Of a stretch of 64,000 nucleotides of DNA, positions 25,388-33,482 are shown in pieces. Every line of letters starts with the position of its first letter. Positions within the stretch are counted from its first letter, which is position 1. Source of the stretch: Mycolicibacterium hippocampi (GTDB lineage Bacteria > Actinomycetota > Actinomycetes > Mycobacteriales > Mycobacteriaceae); the NCBI RefSeq assembly GCF_010723735.1, contig NZ_BLLB01000002.1, forward strand, positions 5,022,001 through 5,086,000, given 5' to 3'. The notes beneath the pieces are model-generated. The model searched no databases. It had not been told where the DNA came from and saw nothing but the letters and a program-made list of their open reading frames with translations. The position numbers were made by a program, and so were the translations under genes.

Positions 25388-25744
25388 TCAGCCGAACAGC
25401 GAGAACGGCACGCCGTCGGTCATCGCGACGACCGCGCGCGGGCAGAAGATCTGGATCGCCAGTCCGGTGAACATCGTCGCCGGCCCGAGCGGTCGACCGA
25501 GTTCGTCGGCGACCCGGGCGGCGACGTCGGCGGCGTCCTGTCCGGGATCGGCCAGCATCGGGCAGATCGACTCCCCGACCCGGACCGCGGTCGCCGGGTC
25601 GATGCCGCCGACGCGGTAGTGGTCGAGCGCCCCGAGGAAGACGTCGGCCTCGGTATCTGCGTGCGCCGGTGCCGCGGACATCGTCGCCGCCGCCACGGCG
25701 GCCGACGCGACGAGCGTTGCAACGGCCCGGTACCTGTTGGTCAT
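25388..25744 (-). CDS. Secreted DUF732-family protein
   Basis: 118-residue exported protein. The Sec signal peptide MTNRYRAVATLVASAAVAAA ends at AHA before DTEADVFL. The mature part has the DUF732 pattern: FLGALDHYRVGGIDPATAVRVG, then a conserved cysteine (SICPML) and a second near the end (IFCPRAV), likely forming a disulfide. ATG 25744 was preferred over the upstream open frame because only this start exposes the signal peptide. It is convergent with kgd. Function unknown; the family is common and often multicopy in mycobacteria. Confidence 0.8.
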   Translation of the reverse strand: MTNRYRAVATLVASAAVAAATMSAAPAHADTEADVFLGALDHYRVGGIDPATAVRVGESICPMLADPGQDAADVAARVADELGRPLGPATMFTGLAIQIFCPRAVVAMTDGVPFSLFG

Positions 25745-25868
25745 GCCTCTACTGTCGTCGCGGACGGCCCGGGCATTACGCCGACGCCACCCGAACAGGG
25801 TCGGTACCCGCGGTACCGGGTAGGCTGACACGCACTCAACACGCGTAGAACAACACGAGGGAGTGGAT

Positions 25869-26699
25869 ATGCAGGGCTTCGCCGGAAAGGTGGCCGTCGT
25901 GACCGGCGCCGGCTCGGGCATCGGTCAGGCGCTGGCGATCGAACTGGGCCGCTCCGGCGCCCACGTGGCGATCAGCGACATCGACACCGAGGGCCTGGCC
26001 GTCACCGAGGAGCGCCTCAAGGCCATCGGCACCCAGGTGAAGTCCGACCGCCTCAACGTCACCGAGCGGGAGGCCTTCCAGCTCTACGCCGACGGCGTCG
26101 CCGAGCACTTCGGCAAGGTCAACCAGATCTACAACAACGCCGGCATCGCCTTCACCGGCGACATCGAGATCAGCCAGTACAAGGACATCGAACGGGTGAT
26201 GGACGTCGACTTCTGGGGCGTGGTCAACGGCACCAAGTCCTTCCTGCCGCACCTCATCGCCTCCGGCGACGGACACGTCGTCAACGTCTCCAGCGTCTTC
26301 GGCCTGTTCGCGGTGCCCGGCCAGGGTGCCTACAACGCGGCGAAGTTCGCGGTGCGTGGCTTCACCGAAGCGCTGCGCCAGGAGATGGCGCTGGCCAGGC
26401 ACCCCGTCAAGGTCACCTGTGTGCACCCCGGTGGCATCAAGACCGCCATCGCCCGCAACGCCACTGCCGCCGAGGGCCTGGACCCCGAAGAACTCGCCCA
26501 GACCTTCGACAAGAAACTCGCCAGCACGAGTCCGGAGAAGGCTGCCCAGATCATCCTGGACGGGGTGCGCAAGAACAAGGCGCGGGTGTTGGTGGGCAAT
26601 GACGCGAAGATGTTCGACATCGTCATCCGGGCCGTCGGCGCTCGCTACCAGACCCTGTTCCCCAAGGTCGTCTCACGGCTCACGCCGCCGGCGCACTGA
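25869..26699 (+). CDS. Short-chain dehydrogenase/reductase (Rv1245c-like)
   Basis: 276-residue classical SDR. The nucleotide-binding TGAGSGIG spans residues 12-19, NNAG is at 89-92, and the catalytic Ser/Tyr/Lys set is S142, Y155 and K159 (YNAAK). An aspartate at the end of strand 2 (SDIDTEGL) favours NAD(H) over NADP(H). The start at ATG 25869 follows a GAGGGAG ribosome-binding site at 25857-25863, so the upstream in-frame GTG at 25863 is part of that site. It is convergent with lpqZ. Substrate unknown. Confidence 0.9.
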   Translation: MQGFAGKVAVVTGAGSGIGQALAIELGRSGAHVAISDIDTEGLAVTEERLKAIGTQVKSDRLNVTEREAFQLYADGVAEHFGKVNQIYNNAGIAFTGDIEISQYKDIERVMDVDFWGVVNGTKSFLPHLIASGDGHVVNVSSVFGLFAVPGQGAYNAAKFAVRGFTEALRQEMALARHPVKVTCVHPGGIKTAIARNATAAEGLDPEELAQTFDKKLASTSPEKAAQIILDGVRKNKARVLVGNDAKMFDIVIRAVGARYQTLFPKVVSRLTPPAH

Positions 26700-26715
26700 G
26701 CGCGCTCACGCACGG

Positions 26716-27573
26716 TTAGTGACCGATGCCGAGCGGGTGCGCGTCGAGCCACTGCCCGGCCACCAGGCCCACATCGGCGCCCTCGGCCACGCGGCGGCGC
26801 ATCTCGGCCAGCGAGCCGGTCTCCAGCACCCCGGCGAGCTCGTTGAGCGCGAGCACCTGGGACTCGGTCAGTTCGTTGCGCCGGTACAACGGCACCACGT
26901 TCTCCGCACGGATGAGCGACGTTTCGTCGGACAGCACCACCACCTCCGGCGGCACGTCCCCGGCGGCGGTCGTCGTCCACGCCGCATCGATCTGACCGGC
27001 CCGAAGCGACGCGAACATCGCTGCGTCGTCCGGGAACTCGCGTACCCGAGGCAGGTCGCAGGTGCCCAGCGACGACGGCCGCGCCGCACCGCTCACCGCG
27101 CCCACCGACACGTCCTCACACCGGCGGGCCAGCGCCGACACATCACTGACATCCCAGTCCTCGGAGGTCTTCTCGGTCACCGCGACGGCGGGTTTGTCCT
27201 GTGCCGAGGTGGTGTAGTCACCGGCGGCGATGCCCTCGGGCAACGCCGCGACCAGCATCCGGTACACCTGCACGTCGGACCGTGCGGGGGCATCCGGGTC
27301 GAACCGTTGCAGCAGACGCCCGGTGAACCCCGGCGCGACGCGGATCTGCCCAGAGTCCAGCCGATCAAGTGGATCCTGCTCGACCTCGACGTGTGCGGCG
27401 TTGCCGTAGTAGCGCAGCGCGGCGGCGTAGAGGTGGGCCACCAGTTCGGCTTCCGGATCCGAGGTCGCCCCCACCGGAATCGACGGCGGCGGTTGCGCAC
27501 CGCCGCAACCCGCGGCCACCAGAGAGACGACCAGCACAGACGCCAGTCGACTCGCGATGCGTCCGCGGCTCAG
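26716..27573 (-). CDS. lpqZ: Substrate-binding lipoprotein LpqZ (glycine betaine-type)
   Basis: Lipoprotein resembling OpuAC/choline-betaine-binding proteins and LpqZ (Rv1244), expected on the outer face of the membrane. The mature part shows paired lobes with PSSLGTCDLPRVREF and AENVVPLYRRNELTESQ typical of these binding folds. The nearest standard start is GTG 27537, but it leaves only ten residues before the lipobox VAAGC and no basic N-region. Starting at CTG 27573, whose CTGA overlaps the malic-enzyme stop, gives LSRGRIASRLASVLVVSLVAAGC, a textbook lipoprotein signal. I chose that start by this argument. No permease or ATPase genes are adjacent. Confidence 0.75.
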   Translation of the reverse strand: MSRGRIASRLASVLVVSLVAAGCGGAQPPPSIPVGATSDPEAELVAHLYAAALRYYGNAAHVEVEQDPLDRLDSGQIRVAPGFTGRLLQRFDPDAPARSDVQVYRMLVAALPEGIAAGDYTTSAQDKPAVAVTEKTSEDWDVSDVSALARRCEDVSVGAVSGAARPSSLGTCDLPRVREFPDDAAMFASLRAGQIDAAWTTTAAGDVPPEVVVLSDETSLIRAENVVPLYRRNELTESQVLALNELAGVLETGSLAEMRRRVAEGADVGLVAGQWLDAHPLGIGH

Positions 27574-28775
27574 CCGACCGCATCCTCGGACGCGGCGGCG
27601 ACCGCGGCGGCCACCGCGGGACCCACCCGCGGGTCCAGGGCGCTGGGCACGATGTGGTCGACCGTCAGGTCGTCACCCACCACGGAGAAGATCGCCTCGG
27701 CGGCGGCCACCTTCATCTTCTCGGTGATGCGGCGCGCCCCCGCGTCCAGCGCACCGCGGAAGACACCCGGGAACGCCAGCACGTTGTTGATCTGGTTCGG
27801 GAAGTCGCTGCGCCCGGTGGCCACGACGGCCGCGTACTTGCGGGCCACGTCGGGGTGGATCTCCGGATCGGGGTTCGACATCGCGAACACGATGCCGCCC
27901 GGCGTCATCGTCGCGATCAACTCCTCCGGCACCAACCCGGCCGACACACCCATGAACACGTCGGCGCCGTCGAGCGCCTCGGCGATGCCGCCGCGGAGAC
28001 CGCGTGGGTTGGACCGGGACGCCAACTCCGCCTTGAACGGGTTGAGGTCGTCGCGCCCGGTGTGCACGACGCCCTTGCTGTCGAGCACTGTGACGTCACC
28101 GATGCCCTTGGCCAACAGGATGTTCGCGCAGGCGATGCCGGCGGCACCGGCACCGGAGATGACTACCTTCATCGTGTGCATGTCACGGTCGAGCACCCTG
28201 CTGGCGCCCAGCAGCGCGGCGAGCACGACGATGGCGGTGCCGTGCTGATCGTCATGCATGACCGGGCAGTCCAGCGCCTCGATGACGCGGCGCTCGATCT
28301 CGAAGCAGCGCGGCGCCGAGATGTCTTCGAGGTTGACCGCCCCGAACGTCGGACGCAGCCGGATGATCGTCTCGACGATCTCATCGGGGTCCTTGGTGTC
28401 CAGCACGATCGGGATGGAGTCCAGCCCGCCGAACGTCTTGAACAGCGCGCTCTTGCCCTCCATCACCGGCAGCGAGGCCGCCGGTCCGATGTCGCCGAGC
28501 CCGAGTACTGCGCTGCCGTCGCTGATGACCGCCACCAGCCGGTTCGCCCAGGTGTAGCGCTTGGCGAGGGTGGCGTCCGCGGCGATCGCACGGCTGACCT
28601 GCGCCACCCCGGGGGTGTAGGCGATCGACAGTGCCCGCTGGGTGTCCAGTGGCGATTTCAGTTCGACGGTGAGCTTGCCTCCCTCGTGCGCCTCGAAGAT
28701 CTCGTTGTCCTCGATGACAACCTGGGGCGTGCGGGTCTCTGACCCGCGCGAGGGACCGACAACACTTTCCGACAC
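27570..28775 (-). CDS. Malic enzyme (malate dehydrogenase, oxaloacetate-decarboxylating)
   Basis: 401-residue short-form bacterial malic enzyme converting malate to pyruvate and CO2 with NAD(P)+. The malic domain has LSIAYTPGVAQVSRAIA, VISDGSAVLGLGDIGPAASLPVMEGK and the metal site VNLEDISAPRCFEIE plus DDQHGTAIV. The NAD-binding domain has VISGAGAAGIACANIL. GTG 28775 is preceded by TACCCT and exactly 7 nt, a leaderless layout, and leaves a compact N-terminus. The stop overlaps the proposed CTG start of lpqZ. It occupies the place held by mdh (Rv1240) in M. tuberculosis. Confidence 0.9.
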   Translation of the reverse strand: MSESVVGPSRGSETRTPQVVIEDNEIFEAHEGGKLTVELKSPLDTQRALSIAYTPGVAQVSRAIAADATLAKRYTWANRLVAVISDGSAVLGLGDIGPAASLPVMEGKSALFKTFGGLDSIPIVLDTKDPDEIVETIIRLRPTFGAVNLEDISAPRCFEIERRVIEALDCPVMHDDQHGTAIVVLAALLGASRVLDRDMHTMKVVISGAGAAGIACANILLAKGIGDVTVLDSKGVVHTGRDDLNPFKAELASRSNPRGLRGGIAEALDGADVFMGVSAGLVPEELIATMTPGGIVFAMSNPDPEIHPDVARKYAAVVATGRSDFPNQINNVLAFPGVFRGALDAGARRITEKMKVAAAEAIFSVVGDDLTVDHIVPSALDPRVGPAVAAAVAAASEDAVG

Positions 28776-28782
28776 GGCCGTC

Positions 28783-28788
28783 AGGGTA
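28783..28788 (-). promoter_or_regulatory. -10 element of malic enzyme, leaderless layout
   Basis: On the minus strand TACCCT is followed by the 7 nt GACGGCC and then GTG 28775. This fixes the start of the malic-enzyme gene and rules out upstream in-frame starts. Confidence 0.45.
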
Positions 28789-28920
28789 GCCGACGGCGCG
28801 AGCTCACAGAGATGGGTTCCCCCTTCGTGAGCAGATCGCCGCCGGCGCGCGACGCGTAGCATCCCTGCTACCGGTCAGGGCACTCGATCGGGACACCTCA
28901 TTTCGGAGGGAGGCCCGCGC

Positions 28921-30024
28921 ATGCCGTCGTTTCGCGCGTTGCCGCCGTCGCGACTGCGCCAGCCCCGCACCCCGACCGTCGGGCCGGACGCCAAGAGCAT
29001 CCACGTACCCGTGGCCCGGGCGATGGTCGACTGCGGCGTCTACTGTGACGGCGCCCGACTGCCGGGCAAGTACACCCACGCCGCCGCGCTGCGCAAGGTG
29101 CACGAGATCGAGGCCGAGGGCAGGGATGCCTTCGTCTGGGTCGGGCTGCACGAACCCGACGAGCATCAGATGCAGACCGTGGCCGACGTTTTCCGCCTGC
29201 ACGAACTCGCGGTCGAGGACGCCGTGCACGCCCACCAACGGCCCAAACTCGAGCGCTACGACAAGACGCTGTTCCTGGTGCTCAAGACCGTCATCTACGT
29301 CGACCACGAATCGATGGCCAACGCACGCGAGATCGTGGAGACCGGCGAGGTGATGATCTTCGTCGGCCCCGACTTCGTCGTCACCGTCCGTCACGGCGAG
29401 CACGGCGGGCTGGCCGGGGTCCGCCGACACCTGGAGGCTTCGCCCGCCACCCTGCAACTCGGACCGTATTCGGTGATGCACGCCATCGCCGACCACGTCG
29501 TGGACACCTACCTCGAGGTCACCGAATCCATCGAGACCGACATCGATGCGATGGAGGAGAACATCTTCTCCCCGCAGTCGCAGACCAACATGGCCTCGAT
29601 TTATCTGCTCAAACGCGAGGTCGTCGAACTGCGCCGCGCCGTCGCCCCGTTGGTGACCGACCTGGAGCGCATCGGCACCGATCACGAAGACCTGATCAAT
29701 GTCGAGATCCGCCGCTACATGCGCGACGTCCTCGACCACACCATCAAGGCCTCCGAACGCATCGCCAGCTACGACGAACTGCTCAGCTCGCTGGTGCAGG
29801 CCGCGCTCGGCAAGGTCGCCATGCAGCAGAACGTCGACATGCGCAAGATCTCTGCCTGGGTGGCCATCGCGGCCGTGCCCACCGCGCTGGCAGGCATCTA
29901 CGGGATGAACTTCGAGCACATGCCCGGACTGGAATGGACCTGGGGTTACCCTGCGGTGCTGTTGCTGATGACGACCGTGTGCGTGATGTTGTACCGCACA
30001 TTCCGGCACAACAACTGGCTCTGA
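28921..30024 (+). CDS. corA: CorA magnesium/cobalt transporter
   Basis: 367-residue CorA-type Mg2+/Co2+ channel. A large cytoplasmic N-terminal domain leads to the stalk helix (around YLLKREVVELRRAVAP) and two C-terminal transmembrane helices. The selectivity motif GMN is present in GIYGMNFEHMPG, and the short C-terminal tail RTFRHNNWL is basic. A strong ribosome-binding site GGAGGGAGG at about 28905-28913 precedes ATG 28921. It is divergent from the malic-enzyme gene. I looked for an Mg2+-sensing leader in 28776-28920 and saw no recognisable riboswitch. Ortholog of Rv1239c. Confidence 0.93.
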   Translation: MPSFRALPPSRLRQPRTPTVGPDAKSIHVPVARAMVDCGVYCDGARLPGKYTHAAALRKVHEIEAEGRDAFVWVGLHEPDEHQMQTVADVFRLHELAVEDAVHAHQRPKLERYDKTLFLVLKTVIYVDHESMANAREIVETGEVMIFVGPDFVVTVRHGEHGGLAGVRRHLEASPATLQLGPYSVMHAIADHVVDTYLEVTESIETDIDAMEENIFSPQSQTNMASIYLLKREVVELRRAVAPLVTDLERIGTDHEDLINVEIRRYMRDVLDHTIKASERIASYDELLSSLVQAALGKVAMQQNVDMRKISAWVAIAAVPTALAGIYGMNFEHMPGLEWTWGYPAVLLLMTTVCVMLYRTFRHNNWL

Positions 30025-30028
30025 CCCC

Positions 30029-30090
30029 CGCCGGAACTGTATTCCAGCAGGCCAAATCTCAAGGTTGGCTGCCGGAATACAGTTCCGGCG
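30029..30090. repeat. Intergenic palindrome family A, copy 1
   Basis: A perfect 17-bp inverted repeat, CGCCGGAACTGTATTCC (30029-30045) with its complement at 30074-30090. Pairing can be extended inward by a bulged AGCAGGCCA/TGGCTG stretch. It sits in the gap between convergent corA and the SUFU-domain gene and may serve as a shared 3' end for both. Related copies are at 37991-38053 and 50345-50409. Confidence 0.75.
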
Positions 30091-30111
30091 CAGGGACTGG
30101 CGGCCCGCCGC

Positions 30112-30714
30112 TCACTTCGGACTGGCGGCTCGCCGCCGTGGGTCCGTGGGATCGACCCCGTCCTGCACCCACGCCTCCCGCATCGCCTCGGCGCCCTTGA
30201 GCCGCACCCACGCCGCCTCGGTCGCCGTGATCGGCACCGCCGACAACACCGAGACCGGCGACAGTGGTTCGGGCAGCACGACGTCGTCGATGGTGCTGGG
30301 CCCCAACAGGTATGCCGTGAAGGGTGCCCCCTGCCACAACGGTGTCTCCAGATCGACGAGCGCGTCGGGTTCCAGGATCAACCCTTCGACCGCAGGCGCC
30401 GCGGCGACCACCGCGAGCGACCGCGCCAGCCCGGCCGGTGACGGTCCGCGCAGTGCGATCGCGACCTCGGCGCGCGGCCCCCGGACAGGATCTGCGAGCA
30501 GCTCAGCCGGGTCGACCATCGGGTGGCGTGAACAACCGACCGACACGTAATGCACTGCAGCGCCATCGCCGCCGTCCGGCACCCCGAACCGCACGACGTC
30601 GATCGGGTCCGCACCGAGGAACGTGACGCTTGCCTCGGTGGGCTCCGCGGTGACGCCCATCCGCGTGAAGTGGTCGACCAGGTGAGCGCGTACGCGGGCG
30701 AGGACGTCGCTCAT
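30112..30714 (-). CDS. Suppressor-of-fused (SUFU) domain protein
   Basis: 200-residue soluble protein with no signal peptide or membrane segment. The pattern AVHYVSVGCSRHPM, VEIALRGPSPAGLARSLAVVAAAP-like central part and LLGPSTIDDVVLPEPLSPVSVLSAVPIT matches bacterial SUFU-domain proteins, which are sometimes linked to toxin immunity but have no defined role. ATG 30714. It lies where the trehalose-importer genes lpqY-sugABC are found in M. tuberculosis. The family call is moderate; the biological role is unknown. Confidence 0.7.
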   Translation of the reverse strand: MSDVLARVRAHLVDHFTRMGVTAEPTEASVTFLGADPIDVVRFGVPDGGDGAAVHYVSVGCSRHPMVDPAELLADPVRGPRAEVAIALRGPSPAGLARSLAVVAAAPAVEGLILEPDALVDLETPLWQGAPFTAYLLGPSTIDDVVLPEPLSPVSVLSAVPITATEAAWVRLKGAEAMREAWVQDGVDPTDPRRRAASPK

Positions 30715-30756
30715 CGGGTCCCGGTGATCGACTCGGTGATCGAAGCCATCCGGAAA

Positions 30757-31284
30757 TCAGATCGTCAGACGTGCCAGCAGGTCCCGACCCCGCTCGGCGC
30801 TCTGCGGATCACACAATACGTCGTACCGGCCGGCGACGAGTTGCAGCGTCGAGCTGAAATCCCTTGTGCCCCGGGCCATCGCGTACGGGATCGCCGAGGT
30901 GATCAGACCGAAGAACACCCCGGCGACCAGACCGGTGATCAGCGCGCTCCACGGGTTGGGGCTGAAGAAACCCAGGATGAGGCCGATGAACAACCCCAAC
31001 CAGGCGCCCGTGAGGACACCGCCGCCGAGCACCTTGGGCCAGGTCAGTTTCCCGGTGACCCGCTCGACCTGCATCAGGTCGACCCCGACGATGGTCACGT
31101 GTTCGACAGGAAACTGCTGGTCGGTGAGGTAGTCCACGGCACGCTGGGCTTCCGCGTACGTCGGATACGACCCGATCGGCCACCCCTTGGGAGGGGTGGG
31201 CAGGCCGACCGGACGGCCTCGCCCCGAGGCGGGGACGCCGGATGCCCCACCGGGATTCTGTCCAGGCTGGAACGGGCTGGTCAT
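30757..31284 (-). CDS. General stress protein 17M-like membrane protein (Rv1234-like)
   Basis: 175-residue protein. A Gly/Pro-rich disordered N-terminus (about residues 1-35) is followed by a YflT/GsiB-like alpha-beta segment (YPTYAEAQRAVDYLTDQQFPVEHVTIVG), then two glycine-rich transmembrane helices (LGGGVLTGAWLGLFIGLILGF and ALITGLVAGVFFGLITSAI), and a short soluble end. ATG 31284 has the ribosome-binding site GAAGGAG 9 nt upstream, so the longer open frame from 31317 is not the start. A role in stress or membrane organisation is only suggested by the family name. Confidence 0.78.
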   Translation of the reverse strand: MTSPFQPGQNPGGASGVPASGRGRPVGLPTPPKGWPIGSYPTYAEAQRAVDYLTDQQFPVEHVTIVGVDLMQVERVTGKLTWPKVLGGGVLTGAWLGLFIGLILGFFSPNPWSALITGLVAGVFFGLITSAIPYAMARGTRDFSSTLQLVAGRYDVLCDPQSAERGRDLLARLTI

Positions 31285-31394
31285 CGTCGTGAACTCCTTC
31301 GATTGCGCGACGTGCAAGGCTAGTGTGCCGTCAACGATCCCGGCCGGCCAAAGGTGCCCGACTTGGGCTCACCTCGGGTTACCTTCGGTTGCGC

Positions 31395-31400
31395 TAGGTT
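31395..31400 (+). promoter_or_regulatory. -10 element of DUF4190 gene, leaderless layout
   Basis: TAGGTT followed by exactly 7 nt (GATCAGC) and ATG 31408. It makes the longer upstream reading frame from 31354 untranslated and fixes the start. Confidence 0.45.
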
Positions 31401-31407
31401 GATCAGC

Positions 31408-32100
31408 ATGACAAATTCGGACGACGAGTCAGGCCGAATCGAATCTTCCGATTCCACCGGCGGCGGGTCCGAGCCGTCCGCTGCCGGCCACGAGGCACCC
31501 CCGACCGAGCAGAACGGGCCGTCGACGCCGTCGCAGGGCTCTTCGCCCGCGCCGTCGGACTATCCGGCCCCCGCATACGGCCAGCAGCCCACCACGCCGG
31601 ATTCCGGGTTCGACACCCCGGCCACCGGCTTCCCGCCGCCCGGTGGTTACCAGCCCTCCGGCGGCTACCCGCCCTCCGGCGGCTATCCCCCACCGCCTTC
31701 CGGTTACCCGCCGCCATATCCCGACCAGGGAACGGCGCAGTACCCGAATTCGGGGTACGGCGCGCCGGCGTACCCACCGCCGCCGCAGTACGGCGGCTAC
31801 CCACCGCCGCCCGCTGGCTACCCCGGTGCCGACTACGGCTATCCCGGATCGGATTACGGCTACGGCGCTCCGGTTCAGCAGGGCACCAACAGTCTTGCGA
31901 TCTGGTCGCTGGTCGCGTCGATTCTCGGGGTGTGCTGCGGCCTGGGCTCGATCGTCGGCATCGTGCTCGGGTTCATGGCGCTCAGCCAGATGAAGCAGAC
32001 CCGGCAGGCAGGCAACGGCCTGGCGATCGCAGGCATCGTCGTCGGTGTGGTGACGCTGCTGATCAGCTTCGGCTGGACCATTGCGATGCTGGCCGCCTGA
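31408..32100 (+). CDS. DUF4190 membrane protein with Pro/Tyr/Gly-rich N-terminus (Rv1233c-like)
   Basis: 230-residue protein. The first 155 residues are low-complexity, starting acidic and Ser-rich and then consisting of repeated GGYPPSGGYPP, PPPYPDQG and GYPGADYGY units. The remaining part is two hydrophobic helices joined by a short basic loop (SLVASILGVCCGLGSIVGIVLGFMAL then QMKQTRQAGNGLAIAGIVVG), the DUF4190 pattern. Such proteins are membrane-anchored with the disordered arm outside or inside; function unknown. A shorter paralog follows 14 bp downstream, so this looks like a tandem duplication. Confidence 0.8.
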   Translation: MTNSDDESGRIESSDSTGGGSEPSAAGHEAPPTEQNGPSTPSQGSSPAPSDYPAPAYGQQPTTPDSGFDTPATGFPPPGGYQPSGGYPPSGGYPPPPSGYPPPYPDQGTAQYPNSGYGAPAYPPPPQYGGYPPPPAGYPGADYGYPGSDYGYGAPVQQGTNSLAIWSLVASILGVCCGLGSIVGIVLGFMALSQMKQTRQAGNGLAIAGIVVGVVTLLISFGWTIAMLAA

Positions 32101-32114
32101 CCGGGTAGCCCCGC

Positions 32115-32513
32115 ATGACCACCAGCGGACCCGAAGAGCCCGGTCGAGGTTTCGGACCGCTGTGGGACTACCCGGCCGACGCAGGGCTGCCGCCGCCGCT
32201 GTACCCCCCGCCGTACCCGGGCTACTACCAGCCATATCCGACGTCGCCGGGCTACCCACCGGCCTGGCCGCTGAAGCCACCGGGCACCAACGGCAAGGCG
32301 GTCGCCGCGCTGGTGACATCGCTGGGCGGCATGATCTGCTGCGGCCTGCCCGCGGTTGTCGGTCTGGTGCTCGGGATCGTCGCGATGCGCGAGACCAAGC
32401 GGACCGGGCAGGACGGACACGCGCTGGCCGTGGCCGCCGTCGTCGTCAGCACAGTCGTCCTCGTCGGCTACTTCCTCTACCTGTCGGTGGCGATCCTGCT
32501 CAACCTCGGGTGA
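32115..32513 (+). CDS. DUF4190 membrane protein, short paralog
   Basis: 132-residue companion of the preceding gene with the same design: a Pro/Tyr-rich arm (PPPLYPPPYPGYYQPYP, about residues 25-50) and two hydrophobic helices around GMICCGLPAVVGLVLGIVAM and VAAVVVSTVVLVGYFLYLSV, joined by ETKRTGQDGHAL. The CCG dipeptide in the first helix is conserved between the two paralogs. Same strand and 14 bp apart, so they are co-transcribed. It ends 12 bp before the convergent CitE-like gene. Confidence 0.8.
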   Translation: MTTSGPEEPGRGFGPLWDYPADAGLPPPLYPPPYPGYYQPYPTSPGYPPAWPLKPPGTNGKAVAALVTSLGGMICCGLPAVVGLVLGIVAMRETKRTGQDGHALAVAAVVVSTVVLVGYFLYLSVAILLNLG

Positions 32514-32525
32514 CCGATTCGGCGG

Positions 32526-33482
32526 TCACTCCGGGGGCCGGAACGGTTCCCCGGTGCGCTGCATGCCCGCCGCACGACCCTTGCCGGCGATGACGAGCGC
32601 CATCTTGCGGCTCGCCTCGTCGATCATCTCGTCGCCGAGCATCACCGCACCCCGCGCGCCGCCGGCGCGGGAGGTGTGCCATTCATAGGCCTCCAGGATC
32701 AGTTCGGCGTGGTCGTAGGACTCTTGTCGCGGGCTGAAGATCTCGTTGCCCGCGGCGATCTGGTCGGGGTGCAGCACCCACTTGCCGTCGTAACCCAGCG
32801 CCGCGGAGCGGCCCGCCACCACCCGGAACGCGTCGGTGTCGCGGACCTTGAGATAGGGCCCGTCGACGGCGGCGATGCCGTGGGCGCGGGCGGCCACCAG
32901 GATCCGCATCAGAATGTGGTGGTAGGCGTCACCGACGTCGTATCCCTCCGGCTGCTCGCCCACCACCAGCGTGCGCATGTTCAAGCTGGCCATCAGATCA
33001 GCGGGGCCGAGCACGAGCGCCTGGACGCGGGGAGCGGCCGCGATCGCGTCGATGTCGGTCAGTCCCCGGGCGTCCTCGATCTGCGCTTCGATACCGATCT
33101 TCCCGGCCGGCAGGCCGTGGGTGGCCTCCAATTGCCCCAGCAGCAGATCCAGCGCGTGGATGTGTGACACATCGGCCACCTTGGGCAACACCACGACGTC
33201 GAGTGCCGCGCCCGCACCCTCGACCACCTCGATGATGTCGGCGTGGGTCCACGGCGTCGTCCAGTCGTTGACGCGGACGCCCCGCAGCTGACCGCCCCAA
33301 CCGGGCTCACCGAGTGCGGCGGCGACGCGTGCCCGCGCTTCGCTCTTCGCGTCGGGGGCGACGGCGTCTTCGAGGTCGAGAAACACCTCGTCGGCCGGCA
33401 ATGTCTTGGCCTTCTGGATCATCTTGGCGCTGGAGCCCGGCACGGACAGGCACGTCCGCCGGGGTCGATACCGGTTTTCCAC
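32526..33482 (-). CDS. HpcH/HpaI-family lyase, CitE-like (CoA ester lyase)
   Basis: 318-residue TIM-barrel lyase. The N-terminus RPRRTCLSVPGSSAKMIQKA followed by DEVFLDLEDAVAPDAK is the CitE/malyl-CoA-lyase signature (substrate arginine and Mg2+-binding acidic residues). IGIEAQIEDARGLTDID provides the second metal-ligand glutamate and VLGPADLMASLN the following strand. Known relatives cleave or form malyl-CoA, methylmalyl-CoA or citramalyl-CoA. No citrate lyase alpha/gamma subunits are nearby, so classical citrate lyase is unlikely. GTG 33482 is 7 nt from a TAGAGA -10 and only 24 bp from the divergent Rv1232c-like ATG. Confidence 0.85.
   Translation of the reverse strand: MENRYRPRRTCLSVPGSSAKMIQKAKTLPADEVFLDLEDAVAPDAKSEARARVAAALGEPGWGGQLRGVRVNDWTTPWTHADIIEVVEGAGAALDVVVLPKVADVSHIHALDLLLGQLEATHGLPAGKIGIEAQIEDARGLTDIDAIAAAPRVQALVLGPADLMASLNMRTLVVGEQPEGYDVGDAYHHILMRILVAARAHGIAAVDGPYLKVRDTDAFRVVAGRSAALGYDGKWVLHPDQIAAGNEIFSPRQESYDHAELILEAYEWHTSRAGGARGAVMLGDEMIDEASRKMALVIAGKGRAAGMQRTGEPFRPPE

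Noticed and set aside
26326..28248. Plus-strand 640-codon frame over lpqZ and malic enzyme
   Set aside because: Antisense to two genes with intact motifs; the translation is Arg/Ser/Pro-rich and lacks any recognisable domain.
28776..28920. Possible Mg2+ riboswitch before corA
   Set aside because: No conserved M-box or ykkC-like secondary structure could be recognised by eye; only a promoter and ribosome-binding site.
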